This document shows positions 42,795 to 50,537 of a stretch of 64,000 bases of DNA, one piece after another. The notes below the pieces were generated by a model. That model saw nothing but the letters and a program-made list of their open reading frames with translations. It had not been told where the DNA came from and did no database searches. Position 1 is the stretch's first letter; every line of letters starts with the position of its first letter. The position numbers were made by a program, and so were the translations under genes. Source of the stretch: Alicyclobacillus herbarius DSM 13609 (lineage in GTDB: Bacteria; Bacillota; Bacilli; Alicyclobacillales; Alicyclobacillaceae); contig NZ_AUMH01000005.1 in assembly GCF_000430585.1 (NCBI RefSeq), forward strand, positions 1 to 64,000, given 5' to 3'.

Positions 42795-43814
42795 ATGGGA
42801 AAGGGCAAGCTACGGAAACCCAGGAAACGTCGCAAGATTTTGTGGGGTACGCTCGCAGCACTCGCGGTTGTGGTGGTCGGCGGGGCTGGGGCTGTGGCCT
42901 ATGAATACAACCGGCTGCAACCGCAAAACCACTTTCAGAATATACCTTCAATTACCGCGCCCAAACCGTCGCAGCACACAACCAAGCCGGTGGAACTGAA
43001 TGTAAAGCCCAAGGCCGGCGAGTTTAACGTATTGTTAATGGGATCGGACGCGCGACCGGGACAGAAAGCGGGGCATTCCGATTCGATTCTGCTCATTCAC
43101 GTCGACTTGAATCAGCACACCTATGATGTCCTGAGCATTCCGCGGGATACGCGGGTGTACATGCCCGGTTACGGGTATACCAAGCTAACCTCCGTTCAGT
43201 ACCTGGATCAGGTGAATCACGGCGTTCAGCAAGGCACCCTGGATGCCGTGCAGGCCATCTCACAGCTCACAGGTGTACCTATCAATTATTACGCGGAGAC
43301 CGATTACTGGGGAATTCAGGATATGGTCAACGCGGTTGGTGGCATTGAGATGGATTTGCCCTTTGATGTAACCATTAATCACGCGTGGTACCCAGAGGAT
43401 AATGGCAAGACATTCACGAAAGGGACACACTTTCTCAATGGGCGCATGGTGACGGAGCTTATCCATACTCGGTACGGGTTACCGGGGACGGACTATGGCC
43501 GGCAGCAGCTGCAAGAAGCGGCGTTGGTGGGGATTGCGAAAGCCATCATGAAACCTGAGAACGTCACGAAGCTGCCTGCACTTTCCAAATCCCTTTCGAA
43601 ATTCTTGATTGCCACGAACCTTTCGTCGACCGACATGATTAGCCTAGCGCTCGGGGTAAAGGAGGACTTTCACCCGTCGCAGCAGATTCATTATCGTCAG
43701 GTCAAGGGGCAAGGCGAAGTCGTCTACAACGACGTACTGAAAGCCAAGGATGACGAGATTATCCTCAACCAGGGCGAGCTGCAACGGGTGGTGCAGAAGT
43801 ATTTTGTAGGGTAG
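42795..43814 (+). CDS. LytR-CpsA-Psr (LCP) family protein
   Basis: This 339-aa membrane-anchored enzyme has a basic N-terminal tail (KGKLRKPRKRRKILWG), one membrane helix (LAALAVVVVGGAGAVAYEYN) and an extracellular LCP domain. Family motifs are LLMGSDARPGQKAGHSDSIL with the phosphate-binding Arg/Asp, SIPRDTRVYMPGYGYTKL and HTRYGLPGTDYGRQQLQ. LCP enzymes attach teichoic acids or other undecaprenyl-linked glycopolymers to peptidoglycan. The ATG follows AAAAGGAG. It stands upstream of a FadR-type regulator with only 22 bp between, but a functional link is unlikely. Confidence 0.94.
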   Translation: MGKGKLRKPRKRRKILWGTLAALAVVVVGGAGAVAYEYNRLQPQNHFQNIPSITAPKPSQHTTKPVELNVKPKAGEFNVLLMGSDARPGQKAGHSDSILLIHVDLNQHTYDVLSIPRDTRVYMPGYGYTKLTSVQYLDQVNHGVQQGTLDAVQAISQLTGVPINYYAETDYWGIQDMVNAVGGIEMDLPFDVTINHAWYPEDNGKTFTKGTHFLNGRMVTELIHTRYGLPGTDYGRQQLQEAALVGIAKAIMKPENVTKLPALSKSLSKFLIATNLSSTDMISLALGVKEDFHPSQQIHYRQVKGQGEVVYNDVLKAKDDEIILNQGELQRVVQKYFVG

Positions 43815-43836
43815 TAGGGCTGAAGGGGGGAGCATC

Positions 43837-44523
43837 TTGAACGACAAGCCTGCGGATATGGTCCGGGATTACGTTGTAGAGAAGATCAAAAAACATGAGC
43901 TGCTGCCAGGTGATCAAATTCCTTCGGAACGTTCGTTGGCTCAGACCTTTGGCATCAGCAGAACCAGTGTGCGTGAGGCTTTTCGTACATTGGAGGCCAT
44001 GGGGATTATTGAAACACGGGTTGGAAGCGGGAGCTACGTGACCGAATTGGCTCTCCAGATTGACGACATGTCTGGGGAGCTGCAGAAATATACGAGCCCG
44101 TTTGAGATCATTGAGGCCCGGTTGTGTCTTGAACCCCAGCTCGCGTATTTGGCAACGATGCGGGGAACCCCGGCGGAAATTGACTATCTCGTCAGGAGCC
44201 ACGAGCAGGCGAAGGCTTTCACGCAACAAGATAATCCGGATGTCGGAGCGTTCGAGAACTGGGATGCCGCTTTCCATCTGGCAATTGCGCGCATGGCCAA
44301 AAATGGGATTTTGTTGTCTGTCGCCACCTCCATTCATGCCACGCGGTCGGAGAAGCTGTGGGGAAACATGAAGCTGTTGTCGCTGTCCGATCGAGGCAGG
44401 CTGGCCACGTACCATATGCAGCATGAAGAAGTGCTACAATCGATTTTACTGAGAAATCCATCGAAGGCTCGAGATGCCATGCAAAAACACCTCGAGCAGG
44501 TTCGTCAGAACCTGCTCAGTTGA
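43837..44523 (+). CDS. FadR-subfamily GntR transcriptional regulator
   Basis: This 228-aa regulator has an N-terminal winged HTH (PADMVRDYVVEKIKKHELLP, then QIPSERSLAQTFGISRTSVR) and an all-helical C-terminal FCD ligand domain that usually binds an organic acid with a metal formed by Asp and three His. The domain shows the expected RLCLEPQLAYLATMR and DAAFHLAIARMA segments. The start is a TTG after GGGGGAG. Two palindromes of the FadR-type form TGGTNNNACCA (45450-45460 and 45699-45709) lie in the divergent promoter of the next genes and are probably its operators. Confidence 0.9.
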   Translation: MNDKPADMVRDYVVEKIKKHELLPGDQIPSERSLAQTFGISRTSVREAFRTLEAMGIIETRVGSGSYVTELALQIDDMSGELQKYTSPFEIIEARLCLEPQLAYLATMRGTPAEIDYLVRSHEQAKAFTQQDNPDVGAFENWDAAFHLAIARMAKNGILLSVATSIHATRSEKLWGNMKLLSLSDRGRLATYHMQHEEVLQSILLRNPSKARDAMQKHLEQVRQNLLS

Positions 44524-44534
44524 ACGTTTATCTG

Positions 44535-45425
44535 TTAAATAATTGTGTTTACAAGCTCTCCAATCTGTGAAGAACCCACGGTGACAACATCTCCCGGTTT
44601 TAGGAATCGAGGCGGCGTATAGCCCATACCCACGCCCTCTGGTGTTCCGGTTGCGATAATGTCTCCGGCTTGCAGACGCATCCCGCGCGATAACACAGAA
44701 ATAATTTGCGGTATATCGAAGATCAGCTGTTTCAGACTGGACCGTTGCCGCTCTTCACCGTTAACAAGACAGTACACGTCGATATCATTTACGCTGGCGA
44801 TGTCGTTCATGGTGACGACGCAAGGCCCAAACGGGCAAAATCCATCTAAGCTCTTCCCCTTAAACCACTGTTGATGCTTTTTCTGCAAATCTCGTGCGGT
44901 CAAGTCGTTGATGAGGGAGAACCCAAACACATAATTCCAGGATTCTTCCGGCTCAATATTGATACCCTCGGTGCCAATGATAACCGCTATCTCAGCTTCG
45001 TAATCCAACTCCGATGTCAACTCCGGGTATGAGTAAACGGATTCTTGTGTAGCCACGACGGAACTCGGAGGTTTCGTAAAGATAATAGGTTGATTGGGAA
45101 TGGCCGAGTCGTCGTTTCTTCCGTCGAATTCCTTGGCATGAGCAACGTAGTTCTTGCCGAGACAAAACACGTTTCTTTCCGGAAGGTAAGGGGCTAAGAT
45201 TTTGACGTCCTGCGCGTGAATCACAAAATCTGGGTCAAAGTTTTTTGCTGCCTCTTCAACAAGGGACAATCCCGTTTGACCGTCCTTTATGACAGCCAGA
45301 ACATCGTGATAAACAATGCCACGATTTGCGGACTTCATCACTCTGGTTACATCGAGAATCTTCTCTGAGTCCAGCACCACACCGAGTTTCACTTCATTTT
45401 CTGCTTGAAAACGAACAAGCCGCAT
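44535..45425 (-). CDS. fumarylacetoacetate hydrolase (FAH) family protein
   Basis: This 296-aa protein has the FAH fold. The N-terminal small domain (RLVRFQAENEVKLGVVLDSE) precedes the catalytic domain with FCLGKNYVAHAKEF, the metal ligands in ELDYEAEIAVIIG (Glu-x-Glu-Ala-Glu-x-Ala-type) and FSLINDLTARDLQ, the substrate loop KGKSLDGFCPFGP, and ATGTPEGVGMGY. The family includes acylpyruvases, fumarylpyruvate hydrolases and HpcE-type decarboxylases/isomerases, so it probably cleaves or decarboxylates a 2-oxo acid. The ATG at 45423-45425 follows GGGGTG; a GTG at 45434 is the alternative. It is divergent from the catabolic operon at 45.7-52.6 kb. Confidence 0.9.
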   Translation of the reverse strand: MRLVRFQAENEVKLGVVLDSEKILDVTRVMKSANRGIVYHDVLAVIKDGQTGLSLVEEAAKNFDPDFVIHAQDVKILAPYLPERNVFCLGKNYVAHAKEFDGRNDDSAIPNQPIIFTKPPSSVVATQESVYSYPELTSELDYEAEIAVIIGTEGINIEPEESWNYVFGFSLINDLTARDLQKKHQQWFKGKSLDGFCPFGPCVVTMNDIASVNDIDVYCLVNGEERQRSSLKQLIFDIPQIISVLSRGMRLQAGDIIATGTPEGVGMGYTPPRFLKPGDVVTVGSSQIGELVNTII

Positions 45426-45449
45426 GATTTTCACCCCAAACCGCTTAAT

Positions 45450-45460
45450 TGGTAGGACCA
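45450..45460. promoter_or_regulatory. FadR/GntR-type operator, copy 1
   Basis: TGGTAGGACCA is a TGGTNNNACCA palindrome 25 bp before the start codon of the FAH-family gene, matching the general form of FadR-subfamily operators. Another copy lies in the same divergent spacer. Confidence 0.6.
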
Positions 45461-45654
45461 GTCGTACCGAATGCTAGCGATTATTTTCTGCGAAGTCAAG
45501 CGCGAAAACTGAATTGATTTGCATGGGACAGGCATTCACCATCTTGTCGACACCTTTTGAGGGCTTTCGACTTCGAAAAATACCTAAAATATCTCGTGGC
45601 AATAGAGGGCACGTGCCGGATTTTCTGCACAAAAAAGTTTTAATTGATTGCATA
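45461..45654. other. divergent promoter spacer
   Basis: About 190 bp between the two operators and the rightward promoter. I see no gene. The leftward promoter of the FAH-family gene must lie here, but no -35/-10 pair stands out. Confidence 0.4.
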
Positions 45655-45681
45655 TTGACAACAGTCCAGTCATGATATAAC
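45655..45681 (+). promoter_or_regulatory. sigma-A-type promoter of the catabolic operon
   Basis: TTGACA (45655-45660) is a perfect -35 box. TATAAC (45676-45681) follows after 15 bp, a little short of the usual 17. The operator copy 2 begins 18 bp downstream, where bound repressor would block initiation or early elongation. Confidence 0.6.
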
Positions 45682-45698
45682 GTATGGGATGGATTAAG

Positions 45699-45709
45699 TG
45701 GTTAGACCA
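45699..45709. promoter_or_regulatory. FadR/GntR-type operator, copy 2
   Basis: TGGTTAGACCA is a second TGGTNNNACCA palindrome, just after the promoter and 16 bp before the hydrolase start codon. Confidence 0.6.
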
Positions 45710-45725
45710 GTTTGGAGGGCTTAAC

Positions 45726-46514
45726 ATGTGGGTTGACGTGAACGGAGTCAGACATTTCGTTGAGGTAAGGGGGGAGAGTCACGAATCGGTCATTCTCATT
45801 CATGGTCTGGGAGGGACGAGCAATATATGGTACCCCTTGATCCGCAGTCTCTCACGCAGCTATCAGACGGTCTCCTATGATTTGAGAGGATCTGGACGCT
45901 CTGGGGTGGGTGAAGGGGCATATTCGATTGAGGGATGGGCCGATGACCTGACTGCGCTGATGGATACTTTGGGAATTCATACGGCACATTTCGTGGCCCA
46001 CTCTATGGGAACCGTAATTGCCCAAGCGCTCGCGGTGCGTCATCCGGCACGCTGTAAATCTCTCACTCTACTCGGACCCATCATTGAGTTTCCGCCGGCC
46101 GGAAAGGAGGGGCTTGTCGCGCGGGCCGCCAAGGTTCGCGAAGGTGGGATGGAAGCGGTCGTCGACACCATTCTCGAGTCGGCACTGAGTCTGGCCACAC
46201 GGGGAGCCAGACCTGAAATTGCAGCCGGAGTGCGAGAAATTCTGCTCGGGCAGCCCGCCGAGGGGTATGCGCGGTCCTGTGAAGCCATTGCTGGTTGGAA
46301 CGCCTTGGATGCCCGTCAGGTGCGCTGTCCTGCCTTGATGATTGCGGGATCGGAAGACAACACGTCTCCACTCCAAGTGACAAAGACCCTCAGCACCTTG
46401 CTTTCGCGAGCTACAGTCCGAGTCATTCACCAATGTGGTCACTGGATGTCTCTAGAATATCCGGGGTTGGTTGAGCGCTATGTCCTTGAGTTCTTAACAG
46501 GTCTAAAGGATTGA
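45726..46514 (+). CDS. alpha/beta hydrolase
   Basis: This 262-aa hydrolase has the oxyanion segment LIHGLGGTSNIW, the nucleophile Ser93 (AHSMGT), the acid Asp211 (AGSEDNTSP) and the base His239 (QCGHWMS), so the catalytic triad is complete. It resembles 3-oxoadipate enol-lactonase and meta-cleavage hydrolases, which often sit in aromatic-acid pathways. The ATG follows GGAGG and the gene is the first of a long rightward operon. With an amidohydrolase next and an FAH-family enzyme divergent, it may open a lactone or cleave a C-C bond of a small organic acid. The exact substrate is unknown. Confidence 0.88.
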   Translation: MWVDVNGVRHFVEVRGESHESVILIHGLGGTSNIWYPLIRSLSRSYQTVSYDLRGSGRSGVGEGAYSIEGWADDLTALMDTLGIHTAHFVAHSMGTVIAQALAVRHPARCKSLTLLGPIIEFPPAGKEGLVARAAKVREGGMEAVVDTILESALSLATRGARPEIAAGVREILLGQPAEGYARSCEAIAGWNALDARQVRCPALMIAGSEDNTSPLQVTKTLSTLLSRATVRVIHQCGHWMSLEYPGLVERYVLEFLTGLKD

Positions 46515-46538
46515 ATAAAAGGAAGAGGAGTGATAGGT

Positions 46539-47834
46539 ATGGCGTCCATCTTGTTTCGTAATGCCTATCTCATCGATGGTACCGGAGCTGAGCCGCAAGC
46601 AAACGTTGATGTCCTTGTAAGCGCTGACAAGATTGTTGCCGTAGGCCATAACTTAAATGTGTCTGAGTACGGGGTAAACCTTGATGAACTGAGTGTCATG
46701 GAGTTAAACGGCAAGACTCTCATGCCTGGTATGACGGAGGCGCACACCCATCTGACTTGGGCCAACGCTATATACATTCAGGACATCGACCAAAAGCCGA
46801 TTGAAGAGACGATGGTTGAAGCTATTTTGAACGCCGAGACACTTATCAAGAGCGGGTTCACGTCGGCCGTCAGTGCGGCGGCCCGGGGTCGTGTCGACAT
46901 CGCAATCAAGAACGCCATCAACCAGGGGCGTCTGGTTGGGCCCCGCATGCTTGCCAATGGCCCTGAGATTTCAGCGACGGGCAGCTTTACGGACTTATGG
47001 CCAAGTCACATTCAGGTCCTCGGTCTATCCATCTTTGCCGATGGCGAAGATGCTGTACGCAAGGCGGCCAGAAGCCTTTACAAGGAAGGGCAGGACCTCA
47101 TCAAATTGAACGTGAGCGGCGAAAGCCTTTCTCCCAATGCGCGCGGTGAAATGACGCTTTATACCTATAGAGAGGTCCGTGCGGCGGTCGAAGAGGCGGA
47201 CGCGCGCGGGAAGCGGGTGTATACGCACGCTCGCAGTGCCGAGTCGGTAAAGCATTGCGTGCGAGCAGGAGTGCACATAATTGGCCATGCCGACTTTATT
47301 GACGATGAAGCGTTTGAAATGTTGGTGGAAAATAAGGACCGCCTTTTCGTTGTACCGGCCATGAACTGGTTGGTGTCGACCCTTGAGCACGGAGCCGAGT
47401 ATTTCGGTCAGGAGGCACTGGACGCCACCGGTTATGCACAGGGGCTTGAAATATGCGTTGGCAATATGAACCGCCTGTACAAGGCTGGGGTACGGGTGCT
47501 GCCGGGCGGTGACTATGGGTTTGCTTGGTGTCCGCACGGGGGATACGCTCGCGATCTGGAGCACTTTGTCAAACTAGTCGGGATGTCTCCGATGGACGCG
47601 ATTGTGGCCGCGACAAAGTACGGATCGCAAATTATGTTGACCGAAGACAAAACCGGAACGGTTGAACCTGGAAAGCTAGCGGACCTCCTGGTGGTGGACG
47701 GGAATCCGCTTGAGAACATCGCCATCCTGCAGGAACACAAATGCCTATCCGTGGTCATGAAGGGCGGGGAATTTGTTGTCAATCGCCTGACGTCGAAACC
47801 GGCCAAATATGCCATTGGGGAGTCGGTCCGGTAA
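46539..47834 (+). CDS. metal-dependent amidohydrolase
   Basis: This 431-aa protein of the amidohydrolase superfamily starts with a strand-rich N-terminal domain (FRNAYLIDGTG) and the metal motif GMTEAHTHL (His69, His71). Further ligands appear in DLIKLNVSGES (candidate carboxylated Lys), VYTHARSAES, IIGHADFIDD and GGDYGFAWCPHGG. The end VEPGKLADLLVVDGNPLENI is the family C-terminal signature. Close relatives are imidazolonepropionase- or prolidase-like enzymes. The ATG at 46539 follows GGAAGAGGAG; a GTG at 46530 is an alternative. It lies 24 bp after the hydrolase gene. It may hydrolyse a cyclic amide or peptide-like substrate. Confidence 0.9.
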   Translation: MASILFRNAYLIDGTGAEPQANVDVLVSADKIVAVGHNLNVSEYGVNLDELSVMELNGKTLMPGMTEAHTHLTWANAIYIQDIDQKPIEETMVEAILNAETLIKSGFTSAVSAAARGRVDIAIKNAINQGRLVGPRMLANGPEISATGSFTDLWPSHIQVLGLSIFADGEDAVRKAARSLYKEGQDLIKLNVSGESLSPNARGEMTLYTYREVRAAVEEADARGKRVYTHARSAESVKHCVRAGVHIIGHADFIDDEAFEMLVENKDRLFVVPAMNWLVSTLEHGAEYFGQEALDATGYAQGLEICVGNMNRLYKAGVRVLPGGDYGFAWCPHGGYARDLEHFVKLVGMSPMDAIVAATKYGSQIMLTEDKTGTVEPGKLADLLVVDGNPLENIAILQEHKCLSVVMKGGEFVVNRLTSKPAKYAIGESVR

Positions 47835-47862
47835 ATCTTTCTGCGAATCTACAGAATTTGGT

Positions 47863-47883
47863 GGGGGCACTATCCATGCCCCC
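47863..47883 (+). terminator. intra-operon hairpin
   Basis: GGGGGCA and TGCCCCC form a perfect 7-bp stem between the amidohydrolase gene and the next small gene. There is no T-tract after it, so it could be an RNA-processing or stability element rather than a terminator. Confidence 0.35.
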
Positions 47884-47912
47884 TAGCATTCGAAAGAGGA
47901 GAGGAATCTTTC

Positions 47913-48194
47913 ATGACGCGTACCCGTATGGCTCTGCGTGATGAGTGGGAGCTGCAATTCGAGAAGCTCACGGAACAATACACGGCCGAGCAGAAAGAAT
48001 ACATCGCGTTGGGTCTTTGTCCAATGTGCCATCCCGAGAAGGTTCCCTATCGAATTCTCACCACGGAGCACTGTCCAGATTTCGGATTCGATGTACATCG
48101 AGTCAAGTGTATGAACGTCGTTATCTGTGACTGGGATGGAATGATTCCAGCAGTTCGTCCATCCAGTGGCCTGGATGATTTCTTCCATTCGTAA
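47913..48194 (+). CDS. small Cys-containing protein, unknown
   Basis: This 93-aa cytoplasmic protein has an N-terminal helix (RDEWELQFEKLTEQYTAEQK) and a CxxC (LCPMCHPEK) followed by further Cys in TEHCPDF, RVKCMNV and VICDWD. The spacing suggests a zinc- or iron-binding fold. The ATG follows GAGGAG. I do not recognise the family. It is in the operon with the amidohydrolase and next to another Cys-rich small protein, so the two may form a metal or redox unit for the pathway. Confidence 0.65.
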   Translation: MTRTRMALRDEWELQFEKLTEQYTAEQKEYIALGLCPMCHPEKVPYRILTTEHCPDFGFDVHRVKCMNVVICDWDGMIPAVRPSSGLDDFFHS

Positions 48195-48215
48195 GACAAT
48201 GCGAATTGGGAGGAT

Positions 48216-48506
48216 GTGAACCGGTTGGAGGAGGTATGGTGTTGTATACGGAACCGGACTTGGCGTGAGCGGAACGAGATCTTGGCTCATTTGGCGGAAA
48301 TGGGGCTCGAGTCGACAATTGTTCCGTACAAATGTCTGCGGCTTTGCATGTTTTGCGCAAATCTATATACCTTTTACTTTCGCGAGCGACCCGTCATCGG
48401 ACGTACCCAGGAGGAGCTGTTCCGCAAGGTTGCCGAGCGATGCAACATGGATGACGGCCATCCGCGTACTGACTATTTATTAGGGGGGGCTACGCATGAA
48501 ACTTGA
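48216..48506 (+). CDS. DUF1450-like small protein
   Basis: This protein of about 96 aa resembles the DUF1450 (YuzB) group. It begins with a Cys pair region (VWCCIRNRT) and then has the CxxxCxxC-like block KCLRLCMFCANLYTFYFRER, with PVIGRTQEELFRKVAERC after it, in the same order as the EYGCLSYCGIC...TPEEL pattern of YuzB. The function of the family is not known; the Cys suggest metal binding. The GTG at 48216 is only two bases after GGAGG; the TTG at 48225 fits the spacing better. Its 3' end overlaps the next ORF by 11 bp. Confidence 0.6.
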   Translation: MNRLEEVWCCIRNRTWRERNEILAHLAEMGLESTIVPYKCLRLCMFCANLYTFYFRERPVIGRTQEELFRKVAERCNMDDGHPRTDYLLGGATHET

Positions 48507-48669
48507 GGTCATTGAGTTGACGGAAGAGAACGCTGCACAGTCCGGTAATCCTCTTCCTATGCTCAACGCCAAAGTATGGTCGCTGTGTTTTTTGCTCATT
48601 GGGATTGTCCTTACGATTGTTATGGGGTTGACGATGCCTGACTTTTTTGCGCAGGCGTACGGAAAGTGA
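48496..48669 (+). CDS. 57-aa single-pass membrane protein
   Basis: This short ORF begins at ATG 48496 behind AGGGGGG and overlaps the end of the preceding gene. It encodes a soluble start (MKLEVIELTEENAAQSGNPL) and one hydrophobic helix (VWSLCFLLIGIVLTIVMGLT) ending PDFFAQAYGK. The strong ribosome site, overlap and operon position argue that it is translated. It may be an accessory subunit of the DMT-type permease encoded 400 bp downstream; this is inference. Confidence 0.6.
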   Translation: MKLEVIELTEENAAQSGNPLPMLNAKVWSLCFLLIGIVLTIVMGLTMPDFFAQAYGK

Positions 48670-48752
48670 GCTTTCATTGGGCGCACAGTTCAGGTAGCTG
48701 ATTGGTTCTCGGCGGCTCGGTCACATATTCGAAAAAGGGGACGTGAATTTAC

Positions 48753-49058
48753 GTGCCTAAACCTTCTATTAAATATGCTGTGATAAGTCTGCTGTGTCAG
48801 GAACCGGAAGGGCTTTGGGAGCATGAGATTTATGAACGTCTTCGGGGTCATTACGCAAAAGCCAATCTATGCTGCATTCGGGAGGAACTCACCAGCTTTA
48901 GTACAGTGGGATGGATTGAAACGGCAGCCATCGCCGAGTACAAGGGAGAATTGATCCGCAAGTTTAAATTGGTGGACTCGCATCGAGCATTCATTCACTA
49001 TCAGCTGGATGCTTCCAATTTGCTGGCAAATTTGACTGTGAACAGCATGCCGTCGTAA
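48753..49058 (+). CDS. small winged-helix-like protein
   Basis: This 101-aa protein looks like a winged HTH of the PadR/DUF type: IKYAVISLLCQEPEGLWEHE, then YERLRGHYAKANLCCIREEL, a wing-like TVGWIETAAIAEYKGELIRK and a final helix. It starts with GTG at 48753, with only a weak AAAAAGGGG site 16-20 bases upstream. It may be a local regulator of the operon in addition to the FadR-type protein. Confidence in the family is moderate. Confidence 0.6.
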   Translation: MPKPSIKYAVISLLCQEPEGLWEHEIYERLRGHYAKANLCCIREELTSFSTVGWIETAAIAEYKGELIRKFKLVDSHRAFIHYQLDASNLLANLTVNSMPS

Positions 49059-49082
49059 CCACGATCTAGGAGAGTGATTGAG

Positions 49083-50093
49083 GTGGCGATTGACGTTTCG
49101 CGTCTTCGCAGTCGAGCGCTGGGGCACGACGCGCTCAAAACACGCCTGGGCATGTTGTATGCCCTCTTGGCTGGTCCCGCTCTCGGAATCGCACTGGGCT
49201 TGTTGGGTACATTGGTCGGAAAGGCGCCGTTTAACCACCAATACCCGACGGGCGCTTTGGCCATCGTTGTGCTTCTCCAGTATCCCTTTGGTCTGCTTGC
49301 CATCACGATATTCGTCGTCATCACAGGTGCCTGGAGAGATGTGTTATCCATTTTTCATAGTCGCATCTCGTGGTGGACTTTGTTTGTCGGCGTGGGCGGA
49401 TTCGTAGGGGACCTATGTTACGCATGTTCGGCGGTCCTTATCGGTTCCGCATTGGCCGGACCGATTGGCGGACTGTTCGGTGTGGTGGGTGCCCTCATTG
49501 TGGCGGCACTGTACAAGGAGAACATTAAGCGATGGAGCACGGCTATCGGATTATTGTGTGTGGCCGCCGGGATTTGGCTTGTCCTCAGCGGTGGAAAACT
49601 CGTATCTCCAACCCACGGGGTCTATGAATTGGTCGGTGTACTCATTATGATCTTTGGTACCTTAACCTGGGGGTTTGAAAACTTTGCCATCGCTGCGGGA
49701 ACGGATCTGATGCGAGCAGAGAGCTTCATTTGGTGGCGAGCGGCGCTCGCGTACCTCATCGGTTTCCTGCTCATGATTCTCTGTTTTCCGGCGTCACGCG
49801 CTATGACTGTGCAGGTTTATACCGACCCAAGAATGTTGGCCTATGGTGCGGTCATCGGGTTTGGATGGGCGATATGGATTATCATGGGCTACTATATCGG
49901 GATCGCCTACGCGGGTGGTGTCCGGGGTGGCGTCATGGCGGGGACCTTCGGGTTCTTCTTCATCTCATTTTTGTCCATGACAGTCTATGGCGCACCGTTT
50001 AGTTGGATTATCATTCTTGGCTGCCTGGTGTTGTTCGTAGGAGCGGTGCTTATCATTACGGAGCCAAAAGAAGTCCTAGCGAAAAAGAGATAG
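49083..50093 (+). CDS. DMT-superfamily membrane permease
   Basis: This protein of about 336 aa has ten hydrophobic segments and the two-repeat layout of the drug/metabolite transporter superfamily, close to glucose/ribose-porter-like or EamA-like permeases (ALIVAALYKENIKRWSTAIG in the first half, GFGWAIWIIMGYYIGIAYAG in the second). It probably brings the operon's substrate into the cell. The GTG at 49083 follows AGGAGA with good spacing, while the GTG at 49074 is too close to it. It is flanked by two small membrane-protein genes (48496 and 50108), which suggests a multi-subunit transporter. Confidence 0.8.
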   Translation: MAIDVSRLRSRALGHDALKTRLGMLYALLAGPALGIALGLLGTLVGKAPFNHQYPTGALAIVVLLQYPFGLLAITIFVVITGAWRDVLSIFHSRISWWTLFVGVGGFVGDLCYACSAVLIGSALAGPIGGLFGVVGALIVAALYKENIKRWSTAIGLLCVAAGIWLVLSGGKLVSPTHGVYELVGVLIMIFGTLTWGFENFAIAAGTDLMRAESFIWWRAALAYLIGFLLMILCFPASRAMTVQVYTDPRMLAYGAVIGFGWAIWIIMGYYIGIAYAGGVRGGVMAGTFGFFFISFLSMTVYGAPFSWIIILGCLVLFVGAVLIITEPKEVLAKKR

Positions 50094-50107
50094 GGGGGAT
50101 TTAAAGC

Positions 50108-50374
50108 ATGGAGTCACATGTCTATGAATTCGACCCACAAAAATTAAATGAATATATGAAATTATCTCGGTTATTCATCTACCGGCGACTGGCGGCGTTG
50201 GCAGTGATTTGCCTGTGTCTCTTGATACCTCTGTTTATTATCAATGCCCAAGGCTGGTCTGAGTTGGTTGGTGGGCAACATGCGGGCGGTGCCTGGGTGT
50301 TAGTCGGTATAGGGGTGGTCATCTGTTCGGTTGGTGCCGTCGTGTTGGACGTATTCCTGCGTTGGAGAAGGTAG
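50108..50374 (+). CDS. 88-aa two-helix membrane protein
   Basis: This small protein has a soluble N-terminus (ESHVYEFDPQKLNEYMKLSR) and two membrane helices (LAALAVICLCLLIPLFIINA and VLVGIGVVICSVGAVVLDVF) with a basic C-terminus. The ATG at 50108 follows GGGGGA, 15 bp after the permease gene. The tight coupling suggests a small subunit of that permease. I do not recognise the family. Confidence 0.65.
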   Translation: MESHVYEFDPQKLNEYMKLSRLFIYRRLAALAVICLCLLIPLFIINAQGWSELVGGQHAGGAWVLVGIGVVICSVGAVVLDVFLRWRR

Positions 50375-50537
50375 TCATTCGTCCACGCCCGGAACGTAGA
50401 AACCTCAGTACCAGCTAGACCCATAGTCATGCTAAAATTCGTCATTTTAAATCTGTATCCGTCTTGTGGACTTGTTCTCATCACTTACACCTCTGAACGA
50501 AGTTACTTGATGAAATCCGCGTGACGGGGGAGTATGT

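Noticed and set aside
44524-44534. terminator between the FadR-type and FAH-family genes
   Set aside because: The convergent stop codons are only about 11 bp apart and no hairpin is visible.
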